Positions 53,266 to 61,327 of a stretch of DNA of 64,000 nucleotides are shown in pieces; positions within the stretch are counted from its first letter, which is position 1, and every line of letters begins with the position of its first letter. A model generated the notes under the pieces. That model saw nothing but the letters and a program-made list of their open reading frames with translations. It ran no database searches and was not told the DNA's origin. The stretch spans positions 1-64,000 of the forward strand of contig SLBA01000072.1 of assembly GCA_007126575.1 (NCBI GenBank), read 5' to 3'. The position numbers and the translations under genes were made by a program. The stretch is from Gemmatimonadota bacterium. GTDB lineage: Bacteria > Gemmatimonadota > Gemmatimonadetes > Longimicrobiales > Gaopeijiaceae.

Positions 53266-54732
53266 CTAGTGAGGTCTGGGTCGAGTCGATCCCTGCGGAT
53301 CGGTTCGGGTGCCCGGGTGGTTGGATTGAGCCACGTCCTCGATCCAGGCCAGCGCGGCCTGAAGCGCGGGGTCGCGGCCCTCGAGAAGCGCCGCCCGGGT
53401 AAGGGGGGCGCTGTGGTCCGGCAGGACCCCGCGGCCCTCGAGGCGAGTGCCGTCGGGGGCTGCGAAGTCCGCGATCGCGTGCATCAGGCGATCGCCGTTC
53501 GGAAGCGAGACGATGAGTGCGGGCAACGCCTGTCCCGGGGTCGGCTCGCCGAAGACGCGAGCCCGGTCGAGAGCCTGCAGCCCACCCGCGAAGATCTCCG
53601 ACGTGCTCACCGAGAGCCCGTCCACCAGGATCGCCACGGGGCCTGCGAACGGGGTGACCCGGGACCCGTCGGGACCCACGCGCTGAGGGTTCACGGCGAA
53701 GCGGAGCGTGCTCTCCCGCGTCGTGAGTTCACCCAGGTGCACGGACTCGTCGAAGAGGTGGCCGGCGATCCCCATCACCAGGCCACCCACCCCGCCCGGA
53801 TTCCCGCGCAGGTCGAAGATCAGACCGCTCGCCTGTCGGTGGGTGTCGACGGCCTCGGCGATGGCGGGAACGACCACCGGGAACCACGACGAGAGGCGGA
53901 TCAGGCCTGCGTCCGGACCACCCGAGGGGAGCGGGATCGATTCGGAGGTCACCTCGACCCGAATGGTGCCCAGGTTGCCGAAGGTGACCCGGCTCCCGCC
54001 CGGTTCGCTCCGGGAAAGGTCGAAGAGATGGCGCTCATCGGCTCCGTCGCTGAACTCGACCTCGACGTCGGTCCCCGAGGGGCCCCGAAGGCGGGCCTCG
54101 ACGGCGGCGGGCACATAGAGCGGAAGAAGCCGGTCCCGGTCCTCCCGGGCGGCGAGCGCCTCCTGTATCTCGAGTGTGAGCTCCGAGACCGGGAGATCTC
54201 CGACGCGGACCACCTCCCAGCCTTCGCCGACACCCGCCTGCACGGCGGCGGCGTCGGGCCGCAGTCGGCTCACGAGCACACGACCCTCCACCAGGCGAAG
54301 GGTGATGCCGGGGTCGGCGTCTCCGACGGGCTCCGCATCCCCGCCCGAGTCGAGGGCATCGGCGGCGACACCGTCGAGGATGGCGAAGTGGGACTCCCCC
54401 AGCCGGTCGAGCATCGAGCGCAGGACGCTTCGCAACTCGGGCATCGAGGCAGCCGATACGGCCTGCGGGCGCAGCTCGTCACGAATCCCTTCCCAGTCCA
54501 GCCCGCCCAGCTCGGGGTCGAAGTGGGTCTCGGCGATGCGGGACCAGACGGTATCGAAGGTCTCGGCGGCCAGCGCTTCCGTAAGCTCCGGAGTGGCCGG
54601 GGTGTCCTGCGCCAGCACGGCGCCGGCGGGCAGGAGGAGCGCGGTCGGAAGAAGGGCCGCAACGATGAGCACCAGCCGCCCGAGGTTCGATCGGGACGGT
54701 CCGTTGGGGAAGGCGGTGGGGCGGATCATCAT
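53266..54732 (-). CDS. S41-family (C-terminal-processing / tricorn-like) peptidase
   Basis: The 488-residue exported protein has an N-terminal signal (about 1-42, AVLAQ), a helical N-domain, a PDZ-like part and an S41 domain. The catalytic Ser is in SVSTSEIFAGG (Ser378). The Lys of classical CtpA (in GKG) is replaced: PTPGQAL, as in IRBP- or tricorn-type members, so the catalytic mechanism may differ. It could be a periplasmic housekeeping protease. Confidence 0.82.
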   Translation of the reverse strand: MMIRPTAFPNGPSRSNLGRLVLIVAALLPTALLLPAGAVLAQDTPATPELTEALAAETFDTVWSRIAETHFDPELGGLDWEGIRDELRPQAVSAASMPELRSVLRSMLDRLGESHFAILDGVAADALDSGGDAEPVGDADPGITLRLVEGRVLVSRLRPDAAAVQAGVGEGWEVVRVGDLPVSELTLEIQEALAAREDRDRLLPLYVPAAVEARLRGPSGTDVEVEFSDGADERHLFDLSRSEPGGSRVTFGNLGTIRVEVTSESIPLPSGGPDAGLIRLSSWFPVVVPAIAEAVDTHRQASGLIFDLRGNPGGVGGLVMGIAGHLFDESVHLGELTTRESTLRFAVNPQRVGPDGSRVTPFAGPVAILVDGLSVSTSEIFAGGLQALDRARVFGEPTPGQALPALIVSLPNGDRLMHAIADFAAPDGTRLEGRGVLPDHSAPLTRAALLEGRDPALQAALAWIEDVAQSNHPGTRTDPQGSTRPRPH

Positions 54733-54937
54733 GGGGTGGGCCGTCCGGTCGGTTCGAGATGGGGTGCTGACAGCGGGGCTCCGAGAACCCCCGATTCCCC
54801 CCTGATACGTTCAACCGGGAGCATTCGTTCAACTTCGATGCCGGGGTGACTGGCCCTGCGATCGGGCTTCGGGTAGGATAGGCGCATCCATGCTGGGAAA
54901 TCCCGCGCCGAGGTTCGCCCCCAAGGAGTCAGCAAAC

Positions 54938-55237
54938 GTGCCCCACGATCGAAGCCACGATCCGAATGCGACGCACGGACGAGCCCCCTCGGACGAGGAG
55001 CTCGACGCCTACATCCGCACCCGACTGGCGCTGATCGGGATCGACCTGTCGGTCCTTCCCGAGGAGGACTCCGACGCTCCGGCGGATCGCGTCAGTGTTC
55101 ATCGGTCCATCCGGAATTTTCTGCGCAACACCGTGCCCGCACTGTCCGCGTACGAGCTGGATCCGCAGGCGTGGCCTCCGGTCCTCTACCCGGCAGCGCT
55201 GCCGCCGGTGGGAGAGGAGCGCCTCCGTGAGCGATGA
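54938..55237 (+). CDS. Small protein of unknown function
   Basis: A 99-residue soluble protein. A GTG start at 54938 is favoured by AAGGAG (54923-54928) 9 bases before it; a start at 54890 has no such site. It has an acidic, helical centre (SDEELDAYIRTRLALIGIDLS) and a Pro-rich C-terminus. It overlaps the amidase start by 11 bases, so it is coupled to that gene. Function unknown. Confidence 0.6.
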   Translation: MPHDRSHDPNATHGRAPSDEELDAYIRTRLALIGIDLSVLPEEDSDAPADRVSVHRSIRNFLRNTVPALSAYELDPQAWPPVLYPAALPPVGEERLRER

Positions 55238-56873
55238 GCCGCAGGACCGTCGGGTCGACCGGCGTGCCTTCCTGGCCCGGATGGGCGCGCTGGGGGCGGC
55301 GGCGGCGCTGGGTACGCCCTTCGCCGCATCCGGCTCCGACGGCTTGGGCAGCGCAGGCCTTCGGATGTCCGGCCTCGAGGGGGCCGAGGAGTTCTGGCAG
55401 GAGGTGAAGCGAACGCTTCCGACCACGGTCGACTCTCCCGCCGAACTGACGGCGTCCGAGGCGGCGGCCCTTGTCCGGGAGGGCACGCTCGACCCGATGG
55501 AACTCGTCGAGGCCTGCCTGGACCGGATCGGGCGATGGGACGAGCGATACCTCGCCTTCAATACGGTGCTTGCCGAAGAAGCTCGAAGCTCGGCGCGAGC
55601 GTTGAACGTGGAGGGCGATGACGGCGGGCTCCTCCGCGGGGTCCCGCTGGCGGTCAAGGACAACTTCTACACCGAGGGTGTCCTGACGACCGCGAACTCC
55701 CACATCTTCCGGGACTTCCGGCCGGAGTGGGACGCCGAGGCCGTGCGCAGGCTCCGGTCCGCGGGGGGAATCGTGATCGGCAAGACGCAGATGGGACCCC
55801 TGGCGACCACCCGGGCCCTGACCCCGGACGGCCAGGTCACCACCGTCAACGCATGGACACCCGGGAATCCCTCGGTCAGCCCCGGCGGATCCTCGAGCGG
55901 CTCCGCGACCGCGGTGGCCGCCCGAATGGCCTCGAGTTCGATCGGTACCCAGACCGGGGGCTCGATCACCGTGCCCGCGCTGGCGCAGGGGCTGACCGGG
56001 CTCAAGCCCACGATGGGCAGGGTGTCTCTGCGAGGGGTGATTCCGCTCACCTACTCCCGGGACCATCCCGGCCCGATCGCCCGTGACGCGAGCGACGCCG
56101 CCCTGCTCCTGCAGGTCATGGCCGGACCCGACCCCGCCGATCCCAGGACGCTGGGGCTTCCGCCGGTGCCGGACTATCTCCGGGCGGCGACTCCCCAGGG
56201 GCGTCCGGAAGGCGCGAAGATCCGCTGGCCTACCCGTCTGGGCGTGCTCCCCGGGTGGGACGCGGGGGACGACCCCGCCGCTTCCGGCCGGCGGGCCTTC
56301 CTGAGGGAGATGGAGGCCGCCGGGGTCCGGATGGTCGAGGTGACCCCCTCGCAGCGATGGAACGAGCTGTCATCCTCTCTGATGAACGCGGTCCGGCTGC
56401 CGGAGCGGACCGAGCCCTTCCTCGAGTACCTGCGGGAGGACGTCCGCCTCTTCGGGGTCAGCCTGAACTCGTGGATGCAGGGGCTCTTCCTCTCGGCCGA
56501 CGAATACCTGAAGGGGCAGCGCGCCCGACACGCCCTCCTGGCGAGCACCCTAGACGAGATCTTCGGCCAGTGTGACGCGGTGGTCCAGAGCGGTCACGTG
56601 CCCTTCGACATGATCGGCCTTCCCCTGCTGGCTCTGCCCACCGGCCACCGTCAGACCGAAGACGGCCCGCGTCCCCACGGTATCCTGCTCGGCGCACCTC
56701 CCTTCGGCGAGGAACGCCTGCTTTCGATTGCAGCGGCCTGGCAGGCCCGCACCGAGCACCACCGGGTGCGCGCCCCGGTCCTCGACGCGCTGCGCGAGGC
56801 CCGCGCCCTCCCGCCCGCGGGTGCGTCCCGCGGACGGCTCAGTGCCGAAGACGTGGCGGAGCGGTCGCAATGA
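55227..56873 (+). CDS. Tat-exported amidase (amidase-signature family)
   Basis: A 548-residue enzyme with a Tat signal (RRAFLARMGALGAAAALG, residues 12-29). The Ser-cisSer-Lys triad of amidase-signature enzymes is present: Lys144 (AVKDNF), the GGSSSG segment (221-225) and the nucleophile in TGGSI (Ser246). Substrate is likely an amide or acylated amino compound. It starts 11 bases inside the small upstream gene and its own stop overlaps the uppP start (ATGA). Confidence 0.85.
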   Translation: MSDEPQDRRVDRRAFLARMGALGAAAALGTPFAASGSDGLGSAGLRMSGLEGAEEFWQEVKRTLPTTVDSPAELTASEAAALVREGTLDPMELVEACLDRIGRWDERYLAFNTVLAEEARSSARALNVEGDDGGLLRGVPLAVKDNFYTEGVLTTANSHIFRDFRPEWDAEAVRRLRSAGGIVIGKTQMGPLATTRALTPDGQVTTVNAWTPGNPSVSPGGSSSGSATAVAARMASSSIGTQTGGSITVPALAQGLTGLKPTMGRVSLRGVIPLTYSRDHPGPIARDASDAALLLQVMAGPDPADPRTLGLPPVPDYLRAATPQGRPEGAKIRWPTRLGVLPGWDAGDDPAASGRRAFLREMEAAGVRMVEVTPSQRWNELSSSLMNAVRLPERTEPFLEYLREDVRLFGVSLNSWMQGLFLSADEYLKGQRARHALLASTLDEIFGQCDAVVQSGHVPFDMIGLPLLALPTGHRQTEDGPRPHGILLGAPPFGEERLLSIAAAWQARTEHHRVRAPVLDALREARALPPAGASRGRLSAEDVAERSQ

Positions 56874-57754
56874 CCTTTTGGGAGGCGGTGCTCCTGGGGA
56901 TCATCCAGGGGATCTTCATGTTCTTCCCCGTGAGCTCGACCAGTCACCTGGTGCTCATGCAGCACTGGCTCATCGAGCGGGGCTCCGAGATGCCTCCGCC
57001 GGAGTCGGCGGAGATGATCTTCTTCGACCTGATCGTCCATGTCGGAACCCTGGTCTCGATGGCGGTCGTCTTCAGAAAGCCGCTTGGGCATTTCCTGGGC
57101 TCCCTGTTCACCGGGGTCGGATCGGGGTGGCGCAGGGAAGGGGGCCCGGGAGACCGGGAGCGCCTCACCCTGAAGCTCGCGATCCTCGGGGTCTTCGCCG
57201 TATTCATGACCGGGCTCATCGGCTTTCCGCTGAAGGCCGTCTTCGAGGGGGTCTTCGCCCGTCCCCAGATGATCGCGGGCACCCTCGTCATCACGGGGAT
57301 CCTCCTGTGGTGGACCGATGTGCTCCCTCGACGCACCCGCGGGCTGCGCGAGATCGGGCCGGGAACGGCGGCCGTGGTGGGGATCGCGCAGGGGCTCGCA
57401 CTCCTCCCGGGCCTCAGTCGGAGCGGCACCACGATCGCGTTCGGGCTCTTTGCCGGGATGAAGCGACGCTGGGCCGCCGAGTTCTCGTTCTTCATCGCCT
57501 TTCCCACGATCCTCGGGGCGAGCCTTCTACAGTTTCTCGAGCTGATTCGGCTCGATCTGGCCGGGAGCATTCAGCTCCTGCCCCTGGTCACCGGTTTCGT
57601 CGTCGCCGCCGTCGTGGGGATCGGTGCCCTTCACGTGGTGCTTCACCTGCTCTACCGGGCCCGCTTCCGGTACTTCTCGTACTACGTCTGGGCGCTGGCG
57701 GCTCTCATCCTGGTCGGCACCCACCGGGGATGGCTGGGCGGCGCTTTCCACTGA
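56870..57754 (+). CDS. uppP: Undecaprenyl-diphosphate phosphatase family protein (UppP/BacA)
   Basis: A 294-residue membrane protein with 7-8 TM helices. It has the family motifs IIQGIFMFFPVSSTSH and PGLSRSGTTIAFGLFAGM. The essential second Glu of the E/QxxxE motif in E. coli BacA (Glu21) is Met17 here, with Gln13 in place of the first Glu. The rest of the site (SSTSH, LSRSG) is intact. It may still recycle undecaprenyl pyrophosphate, but the missing Glu makes its activity uncertain. It overlaps the amidase gene by 4 bases. Confidence 0.8.
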   Translation: MTFWEAVLLGIIQGIFMFFPVSSTSHLVLMQHWLIERGSEMPPPESAEMIFFDLIVHVGTLVSMAVVFRKPLGHFLGSLFTGVGSGWRREGGPGDRERLTLKLAILGVFAVFMTGLIGFPLKAVFEGVFARPQMIAGTLVITGILLWWTDVLPRRTRGLREIGPGTAAVVGIAQGLALLPGLSRSGTTIAFGLFAGMKRRWAAEFSFFIAFPTILGASLLQFLELIRLDLAGSIQLLPLVTGFVVAAVVGIGALHVVLHLLYRARFRYFSYYVWALAALILVGTHRGWLGGAFH

Positions 57755-57766
57755 TCGCCGGCTTCA

Positions 57767-58744
57767 TCACGGCTCGAGTTCGGCCACATGCACGAGCGCG
57801 TCCCCCCGGTTCACGTGCGGCTGGCGGGTCAGGCCGATCACGATCCCGGGCACTCGCGAGCGCACCCGCAGGATCCGGTCGCCGAAGGCGTCCTTGATCA
57901 CCCCGAGGCGTGCACCCTTCTCGACCCGGTCCCCGGGCTCCACGTCGAGCCGGACGAGACCGCTGCGGCCGGCCCGGATCCAGCTGCTCCGCTCCGATCG
58001 GAGGGGAGGCGGGGGGCTCGGGGCGCCCGACGAGGCCTTCCGCATCCCGAGGGCCTCCATGACGCGAAGGACCCCCCGGGTGCCCTGATCGATCGCGGCC
58101 CGATTGAAGCGACCGGCCTCTCCCCCCTCGAAGACCAGGACATGCGCCCCGGCCGCGGTGGCCGCGGCTCGAAGGGAGCCGTCGCGGCTCGCGGCCTGCA
58201 CGATGATCGGTGGAGCGAAGGCGAGGGCGAGACGACGGGTCTCGGGGTCCGTGAAATCGCCCCTGAGCTGGGCGAGGTTCGTACGGTCGTCGGAGCCGGT
58301 GTGCAGGTCGATCCCGGCCTCGCACCCCTCGACCACTTCGTTCATCAGCAGGTGGGCGAGCCGGGCGGCGAGCGAGCCCCGCCGGGATCCGGGAAAAGAT
58401 CGGTTCAGGTCCCGCCGGTCGGGAAGGTATCGGGACTGCGTGATGAAGCCGAAGACGTTCACGATCGGTACGGCCAGCAGGGTCCCGTTGAGCCTTCGGG
58501 GCGGGGACTCGGCCAGCACCTGCCGGATGATCTCGATGCCGTTCAACTCATCGCCGTGGATCGCGGCCGAGAGCCAGATCCTGGGACCCGGACGGGTGCC
58601 GCGGATCACCTCGACCGGGATCGAGATCTCGGCGCCCGTGGCCAGCCGGCCGGCGGGGAGCTGGATCCTGCGTCGTTCTCCGGGAGGGACCTCGACGCCA
58701 CCCACCACGACGGGAGCGCCATCCCGTTCGACCCCCGGGGTCAT
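57767..58744 (-). CDS. Succinylglutamate-desuccinylase/aspartoacylase-like deacylase (AstE family)
   Basis: A 325-residue zinc enzyme. The metal motif is [10 protein letters not shown], with DLNRSFPG and [11 protein letters not shown] further on. An additional C-terminal domain of about 85 residues (240-325) has a biotinyl-like beta fold ([20 protein letters not shown]). Such proteins accompany RimK in some bacteria. Reaction: removal of an acyl group from an amino acid or peptide; target unknown. Its ATG overlaps the rimK stop by 4 bases. Confidence 0.85.
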   Translation of the reverse strand: MTPGVERDGAPVVVGGVEVPPGERRRIQLPAGRLATGAEISIPVEVIRGTRPGPRIWLSAAIHGDELNGIEIIRQVLAESPPRRLNGTLLAVPIVNVFGFITQSRYLPDRRDLNRSFPGSRRGSLAARLAHLLMNEVVEGCEAGIDLHTGSDDRTNLAQLRGDFTDPETRRLALAFAPPIIVQAASRDGSLRAAATAAGAHVLVFEGGEAGRFNRAAIDQGTRGVLRVMEALGMRKASSGAPSPPPPLRSERSSWIRAGRSGLVRLDVEPGDRVEKGARLGVIKDAFGDRILRVRSRVPGIVIGLTRQPHVNRGDALVHVAELEP

Positions 58745-59670
58745 GCGCGGACCCGGTCCTTGCGATTGCCACGGGGTGCGCGGTTCTCGATGAACTCGAT
58801 GATCTTCCCGGCCACGTCGATCCCGGTCGCCTTCTCGATCCCCTCGAGGCCCGGCGAGGAGTTCACCTCGATCACCACGGGCCCGCGCTCCGCCCGAAGC
58901 ATGTCGACCCCCGCCACCGAGAGGCCCAGCGCCTTGGCGGCCTGGGCCGCGGTCTTCTTCTCGGTCGCCGTGAGCTTCACCGCCTCGGCACGCCCCCCGC
59001 GGTGAAGATTCGACCGGAATTCCCCCGGCGCCGCGTGCCGCACCATCGCGGCCACCACCTTCCCGTCGATCACGATCACGCGCAGGTCGCTTCCCCCCGC
59101 CTCCTTGATGAATTCCTGCACCAGGATGTTCGCATCCAGCTGCCGCAAGGCGCCGATCACGGACTCGGCGGCCTTGCGGGTCTCGGCCAGGACCACGCCG
59201 AGCCCCTGGGTGCCCTCGAGGAGCTTGACGATCAGCGGGGTGCCCCCGACCCGGTTGATGAGGCCCTTGGCGTGCTTCGCGTCGTGAGCGAAGGTCGTGA
59301 TCGGGAGTCGGACCTTCGCCCGAGACAGGATCTGGATCGAGCGCAGCTTGTCGCGGGCCCGGGTGATCGCCTGCGACTCGTTCGCCGTGAAGACGCCCAT
59401 CATCTCGAACTGTCGGACCAGGGCTGTCCCGTAGAAGGTGTACGAGGCTCCGATCCGGGGGATCACCGCGTCGAACTCCAGCTCCTCCTCGGTGGCGTTC
59501 CGGTCGGCGACGAGATCCTGGTACAGGACCCGCGGACGTGCCTCGTTGATCTCCATGTAGGCCCGCAGGTAGTTGATCACCCGGACTTCGTGGTCGCGCT
59601 CGAGGGCGGCTTCCACCAGCCGGTTGGTCGAGTACAGCGAGGCCTTTCGCGAAAGGATTCCGATCTTCAT
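58741..59670 (-). CDS. rimK: RimK-type ATP-grasp ligase
   Basis: A 309-residue ATP-grasp enzyme. RimK adds glutamate residues to the C-terminus of ribosomal protein S6 in E. coli and Pseudomonas. ATP-grasp hallmarks are [40 protein letters not shown] and the C-terminal magnesium site [18 protein letters not shown]. Length matches RimK. It overlaps the zinc protease upstream and the AstE-like gene downstream by 4 bases each, forming a tight module. Confidence 0.9.
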   Translation of the reverse strand: MKIGILSRKASLYSTNRLVEAALERDHEVRVINYLRAYMEINEARPRVLYQDLVADRNATEEELEFDAVIPRIGASYTFYGTALVRQFEMMGVFTANESQAITRARDKLRSIQILSRAKVRLPITTFAHDAKHAKGLINRVGGTPLIVKLLEGTQGLGVVLAETRKAAESVIGALRQLDANILVQEFIKEAGGSDLRVIVIDGKVVAAMVRHAAPGEFRSNLHRGGRAEAVKLTATEKKTAAQAAKALGLSVAGVDMLRAERGPVVIEVNSSPGLEGIEKATGIDVAGKIIEFIENRAPRGNRKDRVRA

Positions 59671-60152
59671 GGGCTGGGCTCCGTTCGATCCGGAGTGTCC
59701 GGTCGAGGGTTCTGGAGGTAGGAGCTGCCGGCATCCACGAGGAAGCGGCGGCGAAGGGCGGTGCGTCCGATCAGCATGCGGAATCCCATCCGGTCGCGCC
59801 GGGTGAGGGTGAGTTCGACCGGAAAGGTCGATTCTCCGATCCGGATCGGGGTCAGGATCACGGGTCGGCGCTGGGATTCGCCCGTCGACGAGCGCACGTC
59901 CCGCTCCTCGACGAGGGGGGCCGAGACACGCAGGTGGCCGGCCGTCGAGCGCTGGAGCGGGTACACTGTGAACTCGACGATGTCCCGATCGTCCCGACGA
60001 GTGATCCGGAGGTCGGCCGCGTGCAGCGATGACGTCCGGGCTCCCGTGTCGACCTTCGCCTTGATCGACGCGACTCCCAGGTCGGGAAGGGCGGCCCACT
60101 CCCGCCATCCGACCAGGGGGAGCGAAGAAGACGGCGAGAGTTTCTGGCTCAT
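59667..60152 (-). CDS. Retropepsin-like ATP-dependent zinc protease (RimB-like)
   Basis: A 161-residue protein of the RimK-associated protease family (Zn_protease, retropepsin-like fold). The motif [13 protein letters not shown] near residue 33-45 carries the catalytic [18 protein letters not shown] lies near the C-terminus. The Pseudomonas rim locus encodes a related protease that works against RimK glutamylation. It is first in the module. The ATG at 60152 is chosen; a GTG at 60167 is possible. It might trim the poly-glutamate tail. Confidence 0.83.
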   Translation of the reverse strand: MSQKLSPSSSLPLVGWREWAALPDLGVASIKAKVDTGARTSSLHAADLRITRRDDRDIVEFTVYPLQRSTAGHLRVSAPLVEERDVRSSTGESQRRPVILTPIRIGESTFPVELTLTRRDRMGFRMLIGRTALRRRFLVDAGSSYLQNPRPDTPDRTEPSP

Positions 60153-60248
60153 GATGGGTCCGGGCACGCTGAGAAGGGCTCACGCCGGGGCCCCTGGGTC
60201 CTCCGTCGGGGGGCTCCCGGGATCTCACGAATTCCACTGCCCCCGAAA

Positions 60249-60467
60249 CTAACCATCCCTCGGGGTTTCCAGGAGGGCGCTCCGTCCGCACGAAGGGCAC
60301 AGGAGCCAGTGCCGACGCCTCACGTACGCGACCTGGGGGTTCGGCTCGATCCGCTCGGCAAGGAGCGTCCGATCGCACCGCGGGCACCGTGCCGTCCGCG
60401 AATGTGCCCATTCCTCCCGGATCCCCACCATTTCCATGCGCGAAAAGACGCTGGGCTCTTCGGTCAT
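60249..60467 (-). CDS. Small zinc-ribbon protein
   Basis: A 72-residue protein with two Cys pairs, CPRC and CPSC, 28 residues apart, which form a zinc ribbon. The N-terminal part ([20 protein letters not shown]) is a short helix. No DNA-binding or enzymatic motif beyond the ribbon. It could be a small regulatory or accessory factor. The start ATG at 60467 is based on the family-like domain beginning. Confidence 0.65.
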   Translation of the reverse strand: MTEEPSVFSRMEMVGIREEWAHSRTARCPRCDRTLLAERIEPNPQVAYVRRRHWLLCPSCGRSALLETPRDG

Positions 60468-60961
60468 CGGCCCCTCCGTCGTCGCAGGGGTCGGTCCGAG
60501 GCGGCCCGGATGCAGCCCGGGGGTCGTGCGCTCATTGTGCGGCTCGTGAGAGGGGACGCCGGGGATGGTGGACTCGGCGGGCAGTCGGGATTCTGGATTG
60601 CATGGTATCCTGTAAGTCCTTGCCTGGCAACGATATGGGGATGGTCTGGGCGGCCTGGAGCCGTTCGAGGTGACCGGCGCTCGGTCTTTCCCCGACGTCA
60701 TCCGTTTCCTCCGTGGGCCGCCCGAAAGCCAGTATTCAAGCGATATTCCGCCCGATTCGTCTCTTGACGGGCTCGTGGGTGGCCCTTACCCTTCGGACTC
60801 AACTTTCGGCACGCTCCGTGGGAGCTGTCCTGAGGCCGGAAGCACCATGGCGCGGCCCGGGACTTCCACCCTACGGTCCGTGTACAGATGAGGGTCGGCC
60901 GAACCCGAACGATTTCGGGGCTGCCCAGATCCATCACCATCACCCTAGAGGAGTGATCCTG
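60468..60961. other. Intergenic region upstream of HU
   Basis: 494 bases without a supported gene between the divergent zinc-ribbon gene and HU. It holds a promoter-like element (60764-60792), a leader of about 160 bases before HU with a short hairpin near 60813-60825 (GCTCCGTGGGAGC), and an AT-richer patch with ATTCAAGCGATATTC near 60733. The left half has no recognisable feature. Confidence 0.5.
60764..60792 (+). promoter_or_regulatory. Predicted HU promoter
   Basis: TTGACG (60764-60769), a 17-base spacer and TACCCT (60787-60792), upstream of the HU gene. The -35 is good, the -10 only fair. The leader to the ATG would be about 160 bases. Confidence 0.4.
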
Positions 60962-61246
60962 ATGAACAAGTCCGAACTCGTGGATGCCCTGGCGAATGAA
61001 ACGGGAATGACGAAGGCCGACTCCGGTCGGACCATCGACGCCCTGTTCGCCACCGACTCCGGGATTATCGCCAAGGCCCTCAAGAAGGGGAACCGGGTTC
61101 AGATCACCGGATTCGGAACGTTCGAGAGCAAGAAGCGGAAGGCCCGCACCGGTCGCAACCCCCGCACCGGTGAGACGATCAAGATTGCAGCCACCAAGAC
61201 GCCGAGCTTCCGCGCCGGCAAGGGGCTGAAGGACGCCGTGAAGTAA
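60962..61246 (+). CDS. HU-family DNA-binding protein
   Basis: A 94-residue nucleoid protein with the HU hallmarks [38 protein letters not shown] (the DNA-binding arm, in part) and [12 protein letters not shown]. It shapes and compacts DNA as a dimer. GAGGAG lies 8 bases before the ATG. It is monocistronic, followed by a strong hairpin. Whether it is HU or a specific IHF-like paralogue is not decided by sequence. Confidence 0.93.
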   Translation: MNKSELVDALANETGMTKADSGRTIDALFATDSGIIAKALKKGNRVQITGFGTFESKKRKARTGRNPRTGETIKIAATKTPSFRAGKGLKDAVK

Positions 61247-61288
61247 GCGCTGCGTGATCGCCGGTTCCCGATGCAGGGGACCTCACCG

Positions 61289-61323
61289 AGGCCCCGCTCC
61301 CGAACACCGGGAGCGGGGCCTTT
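61289..61323. terminator. Terminator hairpin after HU
   Basis: AGGCCCCGCTCCCG (61289-61302) and CGGGAGCGGGGCCT (61308-61321) form a perfect 14-bp stem with a 5-base loop, then TTT. It lies between HU and the convergent helicase-like gene, 5 bases from the end of the latter, and may serve both. Confidence 0.8.
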
Positions 61324-61327
61324 CGGT

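Noticed and set aside
60740-60960. Possible RNA thermometer or riboswitch before HU
   Set aside because: Only a short hairpin is visible and nothing matches a known class.
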